Positions 39,980 through 51,935 of a DNA stretch of 64,000 nucleotides are shown here, one piece after another. Every line of letters begins with the position of its first letter. The stretch's first letter is position 1. Origin of the DNA: Ottelia alismoides (taxonomy: Eukaryota; Streptophyta; Magnoliopsida; Alismatales; Hydrocharitaceae); assembly GCA_037367405.1 (NCBI GenBank), contig JAZKJV010009774.1:819765-883764 (forward strand), read 5' to 3'. Under the pieces are notes generated by a model. The model was given only the letters and a program-made list of their open reading frames with translations, was not told the origin of the DNA and searched no databases. The position numbers were made by a program, and so were the translations under genes.

Positions 39980-41165
39980 AAGAGGTCTAGGGTTTCTTAT
40001 ATAGCATGAAACCCTAGAGAGCCAAAAGGGAGAAATTACCTAAAAGGCCCCGAAGGGTTACACGACTCCATAAATAGCCTAATAACAAAATAACTCTACA
40101 GTGAGCAGTTTGGTTGGCAGGACATGTTGCTTGGTGCATCGAGGTGCTTGTTTGACGGTTTGTGCTTTAATACTCTTTGAGCTAGTCAAGTAGTCATGGT
40201 TGGTAGTCTATTTTCGCATTCAAAGATAGGGTTAACGCTTAGATGCCAATTAGTATTGGCTGGACTAATTAGTACTCCGAATGGTAGCACTACGAGAGAA
40301 GCTTCCGAGATATGCGGTTAGCAAAGGAAGAATTACTATACTGGTTTCCGTGTACAATGAAGTAAAGTGGTAGTCATAGGCTTTTCCAACCATGATTAAT
40401 GATCTATTGCCCTGATTCGTGCCTTACACCATTTGAGACTTTTATGAATGGGTAGTGGATTCGGGCGGTTTTAATGACTTTCGTAGTGTGCTTTGAGTGT
40501 TGTGAGAAGTTTTTCCCATCCATTAGAGTCGTGTTCCGAAGTAGATTGAGTTTACATTGTCGAGGTGATTTCACATCTATGGGTGGGATACCCGTGTGGT
40601 TTGTTTGTACACTTTATGGTTTTACCCCTACTTTGTTTAGTTCTTGTAGTGCCGTACTGAACAATTTCTCATAACATACCTATTTAAGTTGAATCCAACA
40701 GGTGGTCAGGAGCAGGCGTGGAGGTGAGTGGCTCGTGGTTAGACGACTTTTCAGATAGTAATACCATCTGTGATACGTGGACTTTTATTGTATTTATGGT
40801 TTAGTTTGCTTTTTGCTTTTACTTTTATCTATTTTGAGAGACATGTATATATATGTTTGTATGGACATTTGGCTAATGCATGCATGTATACTTTTTTGGA
40901 CATGAACATTGTATATGGATACTATGTGAATGGAAAGTAACTTTTGTCTTATTCTTATGATTTTCTCACATGCTCTTATTTTAAAAATGGAATTATGCAC
41001 GTGGCAATTGGTTGCCGAGTATCCGAACTGTAATGGTCTTACAACAACATAGTCCTTGCTAGAAACACCATAATAACCATGCATTGGTAGCGTTGCTTCT
41101 GTGTAGGGAAAGTGCATCATGGAATACAAACATTGTATCGTTCAAACAAAGATTTCAAGAGAGAT
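39980..41165. other. Unassigned intergenic DNA (copy 2 of 5924-7109)
   Basis: Same content as copy 1, including the CTAGGGTTTC/GAAACCCTAG inverted repeat just after the LTR. No gene seen. Confidence 0.5.
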
Positions 41166-41597
41166 TACTTAAGTAGGGGACGACCTACTTGCTTCACATT
41201 CATCATGTCGAAATATGTTCAGAACATACCGTTTGAGTTCTTCTCCTAATCGTATGTGGCTTTAGTAGAAGTCCACATGTCGTGAATGGTTGTGTAGCAG
41301 ACCAGCTCGTCTGTAATCCTGTGGATGACGTTGAACATGATACATGAACTGGATATACTGTTATCTTTAGCCCATGCAACATATCTTTCTGTTGTGTCAG
41401 CATGCTCTGACTCAAGCAAAATATGCTCCTTGTCATATCCTCATATGATTATGAGGAATATTCGAGGCCATTTGTGGTAGTTGGTCTCATCTAACTTGGG
41501 GATCGAGCCGAACGGGGGTAGGCAGACACTCCCCACCTTGTATTCTTGAGATATTACCTCTGACTTGGACATCTCAGATTGTGGTGTCATGCTTGCT
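41166..41597 (-). pseudogene. Copia-type gag relic (copy 2)
   Basis: Counterpart of 7110-7540 with the same LDETNYHKW and VIHRITDE motifs and the same stop. One extra G near 41257 changes the downstream frame relative to copy 1. Confidence 0.58.
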
Positions 41598-41692
41598 TGT
41601 AGTGAAAAAAAAAGGTAGATGATAACTGCTTAGACTATATTAGGATGTATATGATCGATGGCCACTGAATGGTAAGCTATCATAACCCGTGG

Positions 41693-41917
41693 ACATGGAT
41701 CGCATTTACTTTCCATTGGGGCTTTGTTACCCAAGATAGTGGGGTCGAGGAGTCCGAGAGAGGTTGGATAATAGCAGCGAGTAGATATTTTGATAATAAC
41801 CGTGGGGTTTTGGATACATGGATCACATTTACTTGTCCATGGGGACTTTGTCATCCAAGCTAGTGGGGTCGAGGAATCCGAGAGAAGCTGGATAGTGGCA
41901 ACGAGTAGATATTTGGT
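41693..41917 (+). repeat. Two-unit tandem repeat, ~124-bp period (copy 2)
   Basis: Same repeat as at 7636-7860. Confidence 0.8.
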
Positions 41918-42203
41918 GGAGAAGTGCGAGGGCATGGTGGCACGTGGAGATGTGCAAGGGTGTGGCGACATAGTTGTTCGCTAGGGCGCTAGGGGGCAAG
42001 GGTGCAGTGCAGTGTGCGAGAGATAGTGGTGGGATGGTGGTTGGCAACGTGGAAGATGGTGGTGGGATGGTGGTCGATGGTAATGGCATGGATGGTGTTT
42101 GGCGACATCACATACAAGAGGAGAGAGCGGCGGATGGCAGCTGTACGTGAAGAGGAGAGAGGTGGGTGGCGACATGGAGGAAGGGGGAACTGCTCTGATA
42201 CTA

Positions 42204-42332
42204 GGTTGATGTTCATAATGAATATTTCCTTGAATAGAACAAGAACCTTAGAGCTCCTTATATATGTGGAATTCTAGGGTTTGGTTACAGTAGAGACGAC
42301 TCTAAATAGTGAGTTGATCGGAATACCCAACA
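42204..42332 (-). repeat. Short LTR-like sequence with primer-binding site, minus strand (copy 2)
   Basis: Counterpart of 8147-8275. TGTTGGG start on the minus strand and TAGTATCAGAGCAG immediately after its end. Confidence 0.45.
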
Positions 42333-43720
42333 GGGGTAGGGTTTACGAATAAGCACTCAACAAAGAAGCAGTGGAATGACTCATTGAGGAGTCGATGCCG
42401 TCAAGACCCTAAATGTCGGTTCCGATCACCATTTCGGTGACCAATTGAAACGAAGTTTCGATCGAATTTCAACCGAAATTTCGATCATTTCGGTCATTTT
42501 TTGTACTAGAGCCCCCATATTTCGGTCATTTCAGCCATTTCGGTCGGATTTTGGTAACTTATCGAAAACCAAATACGACTTAAATTTAGCCAAATTTTGC
42601 CAAAATTTGAGGTCATGGATGCTGTGAGGAAGGTAGTTAGTTTTGGTGGTTGTGATGGAAGGAAGTTTTTGTTCCTGTTGTCCCCTTGGAGCTGCCGAAG
42701 ATGGAAGGGCCATTCGTCGATGCTGCCCATGTTGTGTAACGGGAGGGATATATGAGGAAGATGGTGATGATGGAGATGTGACAAAGGGCCATTGTGGAGT
42801 GGATGATGGAGTATGCATGAGTGAAACCTCAATAGGGTTTATGAACATAAGAACCCATTAGATCCAACTCCCCCTTTAATGGGTCCGGACATAAATCCAT
42901 GCTCATTAGGCCAAGGACGAAGCCTCAATTGATTGGGATGGGATCAGAAAGCAGGCGTGACACATATTGGACATGCATAGGAGCAGTCAAACACAATGGC
43001 GGCAGCGGAAAGCTCGGAGGTTGGAAGGAGGGAGGAGGAGAGGACAGTGGAGGTGTTACCACTGACGGAGGCATTATAGATGGAGCGGAAGGTGGTTATG
43101 GACATTGGAGGAGGATGAGATGGGTTCGATTGTACATAGCAGGAGTAGCCGAGGATCTCATTGCAGCAGTTGGACGAATCTAACACCACCGTTGCCATGG
43201 CTTGCAGACGCCATCTTTGCTGGCCCTTGGATGTGGTGCTCCCCAACAAGCACTCGGTGAGCATACCGAAGCTACGCCCTATGGAAGAGAGAGAGAGGGG
43301 AAGAAGAAGGTAAGCCATTATGTCTCGCTTCATGCGGAGGAGAGTGGAGGTGAAAAAGGGTCTTATGGTTCATAAATTGATGTTAATGGTTCATTTAACG
43401 AAAAAGATAGTGCAAGTATCATATTAAAACCGCTCATAAAAATTAGACACCACATTATGACTTCCAAAAGTGCGGGACTACATTGAATTTGTGTGTAAAG
43501 TTCAGTGACTTTTACGTACTCTAATTTGCACACTTAAGGTGCTACATTGAAGGGCCATTTGATCTTTAATATATTCTTGCAGTGGGTCCCAGATCGGGAC
43601 TGCACCCTGTTTCCTTAAAAAATATTACTCTATTTTGTAAGCTGACTGAGATCATAGGAAACTCATGGACACTAACATCAAACAATTGAGAATGATCTAT
43701 TGGCCAGTCTGATCGAGGTA
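42333..43720. other. Unassigned DNA with TTTCGGT-type repeat (copy 2)
   Basis: Same content as 8276-9663. No gene seen. Confidence 0.45.
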
Positions 43721-44939
43721 CTAATATACATTATACAAGGCTGAGTCAAAGACTGACCCAACTTCTCTAGTCAATTGATGGTGGTGGAAGTATATGCTAG
43801 ATTGGCTATAGTTTCTAGTGGCAAAATCCAATTGGTGGTGGAAGTATTTGCTAGATTGGCTATAGTTTCTAGTGGCAAAATCAGAGCCTTCCTCAAGAAT
43901 ATAAAATTTAGTCTGATCTTGCAAAAATTGCAAGAGATGTCCATAGCCTTCAGAAGAAACCTGAACAGACTGGTTCTCATGTATCCAAGTAGAGCCATTA
44001 TCAGTAATATACATTGTTATGTGCAACGACCTAATTGGAAATGTGAAGACGTCCAAACTTCTTATGACTATGTTCGGATTAGTGATTGGTCTTGCCACGA
44101 GGAATACGAGGAGGATAAATAAAACCACGAGCATGTGAGTCATGACTACAACCTCATCATCCTAAGTGAACTCTACATCCACCAAAGGTTGTTAATACAT
44201 AATTTGCAGATAAAACCAGCAGATGTAGCAATGGTGGCTCTGATGACATCAAAGTTGCCGGAGGTGACTGAAGACGGTCTGAAGTAAAGGAAGCATATAT
44301 GTGAAAAAATGATCCTTTGTTTAAATCGACCCGAAAATGGTAGGCTATGTGAAAAAATATCTTTCACTCTCTCTCTCTCTCTCTCTCCTGAATCTGCTTA
44401 CATGAAGGTGGCTCGAAGATTGCGAGCTCCTCAATCAACCCTATTATCATCATATAATAATTGGATAAGTGTCATATCTCCTGGTACCAAATGACCAGAT
44501 CCATGTGTAAATGCTTGCTAGTCCTAACTTGATCTTCTACTGTGATAATGTTTGTGTAAAATCATCATGCATTGCCTTTGCAGTGTCCTTATAGAGAAGA
44601 TTGGCATCAATTGACGTCTAAATATTATTGGCAAGTTGATTCATATCCTGATAGATGTCTTGTTTCTATCCATCCAATCCCTTAGTCTCTTTGAGAGGGT
44701 CCATTGTGACATCGAGTTTTCTTCTGACCACCAAACAAGACATTGAAGGTCATCTACCAGAGACAATCCTTTTAGTTTAATAGAGATGTCCTTGAATACT
44801 ATAGAAGAAGCAGTTAGAAGCAGCTTTGCCTCTTGAGATCCGATCAGGTTTGCCATTTTGGTCATGAAGACGGAGCGAGATCGATAGTTAAGGGTAAATA
44901 TAAATTTGTAGCATACTGTCATCTTTATAGTGCTGCAAT
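43721..44939 (-). pseudogene. Decayed copia gag-like region (copy 2)
   Basis: Counterpart of 9664-10880, with the same weak motifs and interruptions. Confidence 0.4.
43780..43887 (+). repeat. Two-unit tandem repeat of 54 bp (copy 2)
   Basis: Same repeat as at 9723-9830. A (CT)n run also recurs at about 44367-44388. Confidence 0.85.
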
Positions 44940-45731
44940 CTCAAGGGCCTAGATTTTTCACAATCAACCATTATCTGATCCCTTCGACATGGTTTGATCT
45001 CTACGCACGTAAATATCTCTCTATACTCGTGCATGTAGCAAGCACCGCTGTCAGCTGTTATTGCAATTGGTTATAGCAGTGTGCGGCCACTGGTGGCAAG
45101 AGCCTTGGACAAAAGATCCTCACTCGGATGCAAATCAAACGGGAAAGATCTTATCCCTCAAGCATTTATTGACTTCCAAATTTTATTTTGTGGTATTTGG
45201 TGGTTATGACGGTGCTGATCTAGGATCCTCATTTTGATTCTGATTTGGAAGAAAAAGAAATGTTTTATTGAGCGATGAACCCTAGGTGCTCTTCTACCGG
45301 AGAAGAGATGTCTAGGTTTCCAATATAAGATTACATAAGAGGTCCAATGGGAAAATAAAATAAACATTAAATATGTGAATGCTGACAATTGCTGCCCAAT
45401 TGCTCGGTGGATCAAACTCCAGTCCGCAAGTTGCTCCTACTTACTAGTATGATCTAAAAAGTTGTCATCGTCATCATCAACCAGAGGAGCATGCATTGCA
45501 AGAGATGGTCTTGCGAGTGAGTTTTCAATTTATCTAAGCTGAAGATGGTATGATCGAGCATGAGTGAGTGTAAGTGAAGGGTTGATTCATTTGGGTAATC
45601 AGATCTTGTGGAAAGATCCATCTATGTATTATGCAGTCATGTTTTCCGTTCCATATTGCCTATAGTAAGTAGTACTCAGAATTGGTTGTTAGTGGAGCCT
45701 TGTGCAGGGCCTTGTACTGTAGGCTTCTGCG
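44940..45731. other. Unassigned DNA upstream of the LINE (copy 2)
   Basis: Counterpart of 10881-11672. No gene seen. Confidence 0.5.
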
Positions 45732-45746
45732 AGGAGATCAATACAT
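45732..45746 (+). repeat. Target-site duplication, left (LINE copy 2)
   Basis: AGGAGATCAATACAT, identical to 51482-51496 and to the pair in copy 1. Confidence 0.9.
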
Positions 45747-45913
45747 TTTTTTTTGAAACCAAAAACGTTTCGGGGGAAGCACACCATGGTGTTCGCCCCA
45801 AATTTTATTAAAAAGCAGCGAAGAAGAGGAGGAGGAAGAGGACAAATACAAACACCAAGGATCGAGAGGATCCCATCCCCAAACCAAAAGACGAACATCA
45901 CACGGCCGTAGCA

Positions 45914-48900
45914 CTACAAGAGGAGCCAGTCAATCAAAAGCATATCCACATGTGCTAAGACATTCTCCTTGTAGAACCTTTGACCTTTGAAAATCTTCGC
46001 GTTCCTGGCGAGCCAAAGCGCCCAAATGCAAGCGAATGGGCGAAGCAACTCCCTTCTTGGTCGATCAGCATTTGAGCGCAAAGAGTCCCAAAACGAGTCT
46101 GCCGAGGAAGCGTTAACCCAAGCCACGCCAACGTCCTCCCAGATCGAGGCAGAACACGGACAACAGAAGAAGAGGTGCTGCAAAGTCTCCCCCTCGCCAT
46201 CACACAAAACACAGACCAGGGAGTCAACCCCCGAGAGAAATCTCACACATCTATCTCGCGTGAGGATCCTCCCACGCCTCAGAAGCCAAAGGAAGAAGAT
46301 CACCTTCTCCGGCAACTTTATGCGCCACAACCAGCCAAGATCTTTGCAAAGGATGTCTCGGACAGGGGTGTGTTGTTGCGAAAGCAACCTGAACACCCGT
46401 CTCGAAGAGAAGGCGCCGTCGCGCCATACCCAGTGGTCCCTGCCCGTGGATGGCTTCGGCGCCTCCCTAAGCCGCCGCCAAAGGTTCAACAGATCTTCAA
46501 AACGCTCGTCAGAAAGATTTCCAGCAAAGGAAGGGAACCGGTCCTCCCCGCTCCAGGCCGAAGCCACCGACGCACTAGAATCTGAAGCCAACGCACAGAG
46601 CCGAGGAAAAGAGCTACCGAGGGTGGTATCTCCCGCCCAGGCGTCGCGCCAAAACAGAAAAGAGGTGCCATCCCCCAATGTCGGCTGGAACAGATGAGAG
46701 AATCGCCTAACCGCCGATGCAATCCCCTTCCAAAAAGGGGTTCCATTGCGCAAAGAGATAGCGTCCCGCAGCATGTCCACCCCAATCGAAAGAACCTCCC
46801 GCAGCATGGAGGGAAAGAACCCGCCGTCGTTACCCCAAAGCTTGTTGACCCATTTAAGCATCAGTGCGTCGTTGACAAGATCTAGCCTCCGAATGCCGAG
46901 CCCCCCATCGCACTTCCTTTTCGCCACCTCCTTCCAAGCCACAAGATGAAGGCCCCGCGACTCGGGACCCCTCTTTCCCCAAAGAAACCTCCGCATAAGG
47001 CCCTCCAGCCTCCTTTTGATCCCCACCGGCAAAGCCCAATTTGAGAGAAAATAGATGGGAATAGAGGCCAGGACCGACCTAATAAGCACTAGTCGGCCTC
47101 CACGGGAAAGCATGGCCGCGCTCCAACCAACAAGCCTTCTCTCCGCCTTGTCCATCACCCCTTTCCAATGCGTCAATCTCGACCTTCTCGCACCCAGCGG
47201 CAGACCCAGATAATCAATTGGGAGAGAAGACGGGGGGCATCCCAGAAGCACGCTGCACGCCGCCGCAGACCGATCATCCCACGCGAAAGTGATCATCTTT
47301 GATTTGGATTGGTTAATCCGGAGCCCCGAGAGCTCCGAAAAGATGGACATAGTCACCGCCATCCCTCTGACCTCATCCAAACCCCCCTCGATGAATGCGA
47401 TGGTGTCGTCCGCATATTGGAGGGTTGGAGTATTATTGAAGTTGCAGTAGAACCCCGAGGATAGGCCACGCGAGATCACCCTAGCCGCCATCCTCGGAAG
47501 AACATCAGCGACAATCACGAATAACATGGGTGCCAAAGGGCACCCCTGCCTAACACCCCTCCTGGGCTGAAAGCGACTCCCGACGAAGCGGCCATTAAGC
47601 AGGATAGAGAAGGATGCCGTGGTAACACAGCGGCGCATCCAAGAGATCCAGATATTTGGAAAACCACGAGCCCGTAGCACCGACCAGAGGAACCCCCAGT
47701 CCAAGGAGTCGTAAGCCTTCGCGAAGTCTACCTTCCAAAGAACGCCCCGCTTCCCGCGCCGCACCCAGCTGGCGACCATCTCGGATGCGAGCGCCGTGAC
47801 ATCAGAAATCTGGCGACCAGGGATGAACGCCACCTGCGAGGGATGAATGAGATCATCCAGCACCACCGCAAGTCTTCTCGCCAGCACTTTCGCAACAATC
47901 AGATATAAAGCATTTGAAATAGCAATTGGTCGATATTCTTCAATGGAATGAGGAGAACGAGATTTAGGGATAAGAACAATAAGGGCCCTATTGATTCCAT
48001 CGAAGCCCGCGTTCCCAGCACAGAACTCCGCCACCACCTCACAGACCTCGGTCCCCACCACCTCCCAGAAGTCTTTGTAAAAAGCAATCGGGAAGCCGTC
48101 GGGACCGGGCGAGGCATCCGCATTAAGGTCCCAGACAGCACCCTTGACCTCGGCAATGGAGATCGTCTTAATCAGCTCCTCACAACGCGCGGACGAGAGC
48201 CTCGAGACATCCTCCCCCAGCCAGCTCCACCGACGAGGCGAAAGAACCGAAGAGAAATCCCTGAAGTAGTTGGCCACCGCAGTCCCAATCGCCTCCTCGC
48301 CCTCCACCTCGCGACCCCCGATCGACATCGAAAGAATGAAGCTTGACCTCCTCCTATCAGAAGCAATCCTGTGGAAGAAGGAAGAGTTTACGTCTCCTTC
48401 CTTGAGCCATTTCAACTTCGCCCGCTGGCGCCACTCCACCACCCTTTTCCTTTCCTCTCTTTCGACCGCAGCCACCGCCGCCTTCCTGGAGGTCAACTCC
48501 TCCGCGCAGAGCTCCCTCAGCCCCTCCAAGGCATCCAGCTCGGCAACGACGGCCTCCGCCTCCTTCATAGCTGATAACCTAGCTTCCCGCGATCTTTTCT
48601 TGAACCGGGAAAGAACGCCTCTAAGACGCTCGAGCTTCTTCCGAAACCGCACCACCGCCGACCGACCCTCGCAAGGCATCTCCCAAGAGGACACGATCTC
48701 ACGGAATTCCTCCTCAATCAGCCAGCACCTTTCGTATTTGAAGAACCCTCCCACCGAAGGCGACAATTCAGATTCCCAAGTGATTGGGGTGTGGTCGGAG
48801 AAAGCGCGCGGTCGAGAGAGGACCATCGCCAATGGGAAGAGCTCCATAAAAGCCGTCGACGCGAGAAACCTGTCAATGCAAGATTTCGATGAAGAATTCC

Positions 48901-49462
48901 TCCAAGTGAACCTTATGTCCGATGCCGTTAAGTCTTGCAAGGCCAGATCGCTCACGAAATCCGCGAAATCCGCCGAGCCCGGGTCAGAACCACCCCTGGA
49001 CCGAGGCCTATCCGACAATCGCAACGTGACATTAAAATCTCCCCCAATAAGCCAAGGCACACCCACGTTGACCAACGAGATGCTATGAAGCTCCTCCCAA
49101 AGTTCCTTCCTGCAAGCAGCATCACAAGGGCCGTAGGCGCATGATAAAATGAACGACCGAGAGTCCTCCTTCCTGGTGAGCAGGACGGAGAGAGAGTGGT
49201 TGCCCTTCACCTCGGAGACAAGGGAGAACCGAGCTGACTTCCAAGCGATAAGCAAACCGCCAGCAGACCCAGAAGCGGGAAGATCGGAGAACTCATCAAG
49301 ATCCCCCGCCGCAAGAGAGCGCCAAACATCGCAATCCAGAGAGTTCAACTTGGTTTCCTGCAGGAGAACCGCGTCGCACCCCCATTCTCTGAATCTGGAC
49401 CCCAAGATCTTCCTCTTAGCCGCATCCCCCAACCCCCTAACATTCCAGGAGAGAATCTTCAT
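45914..49462 (-). CDS. LINE ORF2: endonuclease-reverse transcriptase, full length
   Basis: The protein has 1182 residues. Residues 1-225 form an apurinic-type endonuclease (MKILSWNVRGLG at the start, GGDFNV and SDHTPI motifs). The reverse transcriptase spans about 440-740, with PGPDGFPIAFYK, VDFAKAYDSLDW, GVRQGCPLAP and the catalytic YADD at 683-686. The C-terminal region (about 1030-1110) holds the zinc-binding domain of plant LINE RTs, with WRIKLPEKVIFFLW and a Cys/His cluster around CVLCDGEG and HLFFCC. No RNase H domain follows. The ATG overlaps the ORF1 stop as ATGA, suggesting translation by termination and re-initiation. The frame is intact, so this subunit could be functional; retrotransposition would still need ORF1, which carries a stop. 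Confidence 0.95.
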   Translation of the reverse strand: MKILSWNVRGLGDAAKRKILGSRFREWGCDAVLLQETKLNSLDCDVWRSLAAGDLDEFSDLPASGSAGGLLIAWKSARFSLVSEVKGNHSLSVLLTRKEDSRSFILSCAYGPCDAACRKELWEELHSISLVNVGVPWLIGGDFNVTLRLSDRPRSRGGSDPGSADFADFVSDLALQDLTASDIRFTWRNSSSKSCIDRFLASTAFMELFPLAMVLSRPRAFSDHTPITWESELSPSVGGFFKYERCWLIEEEFREIVSSWEMPCEGRSAVVRFRKKLERLRGVLSRFKKRSREARLSAMKEAEAVVAELDALEGLRELCAEELTSRKAAVAAVEREERKRVVEWRQRAKLKWLKEGDVNSSFFHRIASDRRRSSFILSMSIGGREVEGEEAIGTAVANYFRDFSSVLSPRRWSWLGEDVSRLSSARCEELIKTISIAEVKGAVWDLNADASPGPDGFPIAFYKDFWEVVGTEVCEVVAEFCAGNAGFDGINRALIVLIPKSRSPHSIEEYRPIAISNALYLIVAKVLARRLAVVLDDLIHPSQVAFIPGRQISDVTALASEMVASWVRRGKRGVLWKVDFAKAYDSLDWGFLWSVLRARGFPNIWISWMRRCVTTASFSILLNGRFVGSRFQPRRGVRQGCPLAPMLFVIVADVLPRMAARVISRGLSSGFYCNFNNTPTLQYADDTIAFIEGGLDEVRGMAVTMSIFSELSGLRINQSKSKMITFAWDDRSAAACSVLLGCPPSSLPIDYLGLPLGARRSRLTHWKGVMDKAERRLVGWSAAMLSRGGRLVLIRSVLASIPIYFLSNWALPVGIKRRLEGLMRRFLWGKRGPESRGLHLVAWKEVAKRKCDGGLGIRRLDLVNDALMLKWVNKLWGNDGGFFPSMLREVLSIGVDMLRDAISLRNGTPFWKGIASAVRRFSHLFQPTLGDGTSFLFWRDAWAGDTTLGSSFPRLCALASDSSASVASAWSGEDRFPSFAGNLSDERFEDLLNLWRRLREAPKPSTGRDHWVWRDGAFSSRRVFRLLSQQHTPVRDILCKDLGWLWRIKLPEKVIFFLWLLRRGRILTRDRCVRFLSGVDSLVCVLCDGEGETLQHLFFCCPCSASIWEDVGVAWVNASSADSFWDSLRSNADRPRRELLRPFACIWALWLARNAKIFKGQRFYKENVLAHVDMLLIDWLLL

Positions 49463-51456
49463 TTAGAAACCATCTTGAAGCCCCGTACAGGCACCACTCC
49501 CGCAGCTTCCGCCACCGCCTCCTCGAAGGACTGGCAAGAGTGGTGTTCCCTTGATCGCAAGCGAGCGCCTCGTCTTCTTCTGTACCGCTTGAAAGATCTC
49601 CTCGAAGAGTCGATATCTGAAGCCATATCATCAAGGGACTCCTCAGCGGACGGATTATGCCCTTGAGAGGCCGCCCCCCGAGACGAAGATTCGGCCAGCG
49701 GAGAGAAAGGTTCCGCCTGCTGGTGGAGAATGAGAGGGTCCGACTGTGGGGAGATGAACATCACAGAGGAGAACGCGAAGGCGCCCGGGTCCACCGACAT
49801 AGGAGGGTCCGCATGCCTCCCCATACCCGAATAAATATCCACTCGACCCGGATCCACAAAAAGGTCCGCCTTTGGAGGGCTGATCGGGCCAACCGTTGCA
49901 ACCCGATAACCAGAATGGCGCCCCTGACCGAATGATGGAGAGGCGTTGCGCCCAAGGAAAGAAACGCCAGGGGAGAAGATCCGAAACTCAGAGCGCTGCG
50001 ACCCCACCGAGAATGTCAAATCTCCACCGAGAGTCGTGCACCTACCCTCCACGTCAACCCAACCTCCCGCCACGTCCCCCTGCATATTCCCAAGGGCGGC
50101 CACCATGCACCGATTCCATGCGGAGGGATGGGATTCACGTACAATAGCGGGAGAAGGCCTTACGTAAACATCATAGCAAGGCGCACCCTCCAAAGAAGCA
50201 TCGAGCTGAGGCGAGAACATCGAGGCGAAATCCCAGGGCGGCTGCCTCTCCTCGGAAAACGGAATGACCTCGGTGCCGGTCTCCCCCCCAAGCGCCCCCC
50301 GGCCCGGCAAGGAGGGAGGCGGCGGAGGCAGCACCACAGAAAGCTCTATTCTACAAAAGAATCTCCCCAAATCTAACACCTCGAAGAACACCTGGCCAAC
50401 TGCCCGGTCGAGGAAACTCTTGGTGCATTCCATTAGAATCTTCGTGATTGAAGGATCTTCCCTCGGTGCTAATCCATCATTGGTAACTGCCAGCACCTCA
50501 CCCCATCTTCTCAGCGGTCGACGAAGGCGATGAACGGATCTGGACAAGAAGGGGACCCCCCTGACCTCAGCCACACAAACCTCCAGGTCGGAGCAAGCAC
50601 CTTCAGCAAAACGTAAATCCCTCCAAACGATGCCTCCATGAGGCCCCGCATGAATCAAACGGGACCGCTGGTCCAAACTAAGGCCCCGAACGGCGCATCT
50701 TTTCGATCCCATCAAGAACAGGTCCCCCGAGAAGCTCGGCCCCAGAAGGTCGACGAGAATGCTCTTCACCTCCTCAAAAGACAAGCACTTGTTCAGGAAG
50801 ACCCCTACCAACACCCGGCCATGAACCTCGCCACGCGCTTCAACAGCCCCCCCTTCCGAGAAACCTGCACCTCCCGCCACCCTGGACCCCTTCGACGTTG
50901 AACCCCCAGCAACATGCACCTCCCTGGACGTGGACGCTGCATGGGAGTTAGGCTCCTGCTTCCCACTCCTCCCACCAAGGTCCGGAGAGGAGCGCGCCCC
51001 CCCTGCGACCACCTGCGCGAAAGACCTGGTTGCACCAACCGAGCAAAACCCTTTTGCATGTGACCCCTTCGAACCACCATCAACCCCTCTTGCAAGCCGA
51101 CCACCAAGAGAGAGACCACCGACAGTCCCCCTGGAACCTGCATCACAGCTCGCTTGCTTGTGCCCCAGGCCGCCGCAGGCAAAGCACCGAGGCCTCGCAG
51201 CGCAAACCGAAGCCAGGTGACCCCTCACCCCGCACCTTCAGCACACACGACCCTGCTTCTTGCGAGAGACCGTCACCCAACCTGCATCATGAAGGAGCTT
51301 CTCCTCCCCTTCAGCAGCAACGAACTGGGGGCTGGATTCCTGCCGACTTGACGCGCAGCCCCTCTCCTTCACCCGCTCGGGTGGAGTGAACCTCCGAGAG
51401 TCATGCGCGATCGCCTTTCCAGTCGCCTTCCGAGTCGCCTTCCGAGTCGCCTCCAT
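49459..51456 (-). pseudogene. LINE ORF1 with in-frame TGA (copy 2)
   Basis: Start at ATG 51456 (or 51474, 7 bases inside the element). TGA at 51240-51238 replaces the second residue of the first CCHC knuckle (C-stop-RCGVRGHLASVC). The frame then stays open for the second knuckle and the rest of the protein to the TGA at 49459. One substitution against copy 1 (LAPRED against LAPGED) lies near 50462. Either the stop inactivates ORF1 or it is read through at low level. Confidence 0.85.
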
Positions 51457-51481
51457 CCCTCCGAACCTTCCCATACATATC

Positions 51482-51496
51482 AGGAGATCAATACAT
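51482..51496 (+). repeat. Target-site duplication, right (LINE copy 2)
   Basis: AGGAGATCAATACAT, exact repeat of 45732-45746. Confidence 0.9.
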
Positions 51497-51935
51497 AGAA
51501 CATAGCTATCAGGCTGCTTCTCCATCGAGTTTGACAGTCAACCCGAACCGTCTTGGATCATGTAATCCAAGTTTTGATATTATGTCTGCTATATTTTTTT
51601 GTACAAATTATCTTTTCAATAGGATGAAGTGAACAAGTTGCCTGCAGTGATGGAGTTCATTCTTTTCATAATATAATGGTTGGGTGACTTGGGTCATTGG
51701 TGCCATTTGCAAGATAATACAGGGAGGTGCCACCATTTGAGCTTGATCAGTAAGTAGTTCATTCAAAATGCTTATCCTAGAAAAACAAGAAGAAAATAAA
51801 GCAACAAGATAAATAAGTTATTTATTAGCTTTCATCACGAGTCCAATGAGTTATTCTGCACCCAGAAATAATCAATATTGTTTGCTTGTTATAGCAATTC
51901 TACTGACAAGTTTTTGTTTTCCTATGTTCCTACAG
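51497..51935 (+). other. Presumed intron or upstream sequence of ALG6 (copy 2)
   Basis: Counterpart of 17438-17876. No exon seen; ends in a good splice acceptor. Confidence 0.5.

Larger units (their letters stand above)
45747..51481 (-). mobile_element. L1-type LINE, copy 2, with intact ORF2
   Basis: Same element and same target site as at 11688-17422. The short A tail is at about 45747-45754 and the 3' UTR contains AATAAAATTTGGGGCG. ORF2 is open throughout, and ORF1 has the same internal TGA as copy 1. The identical 15-bp duplications show one insertion event copied with the surrounding DNA, not two insertions. Confidence 0.93.
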
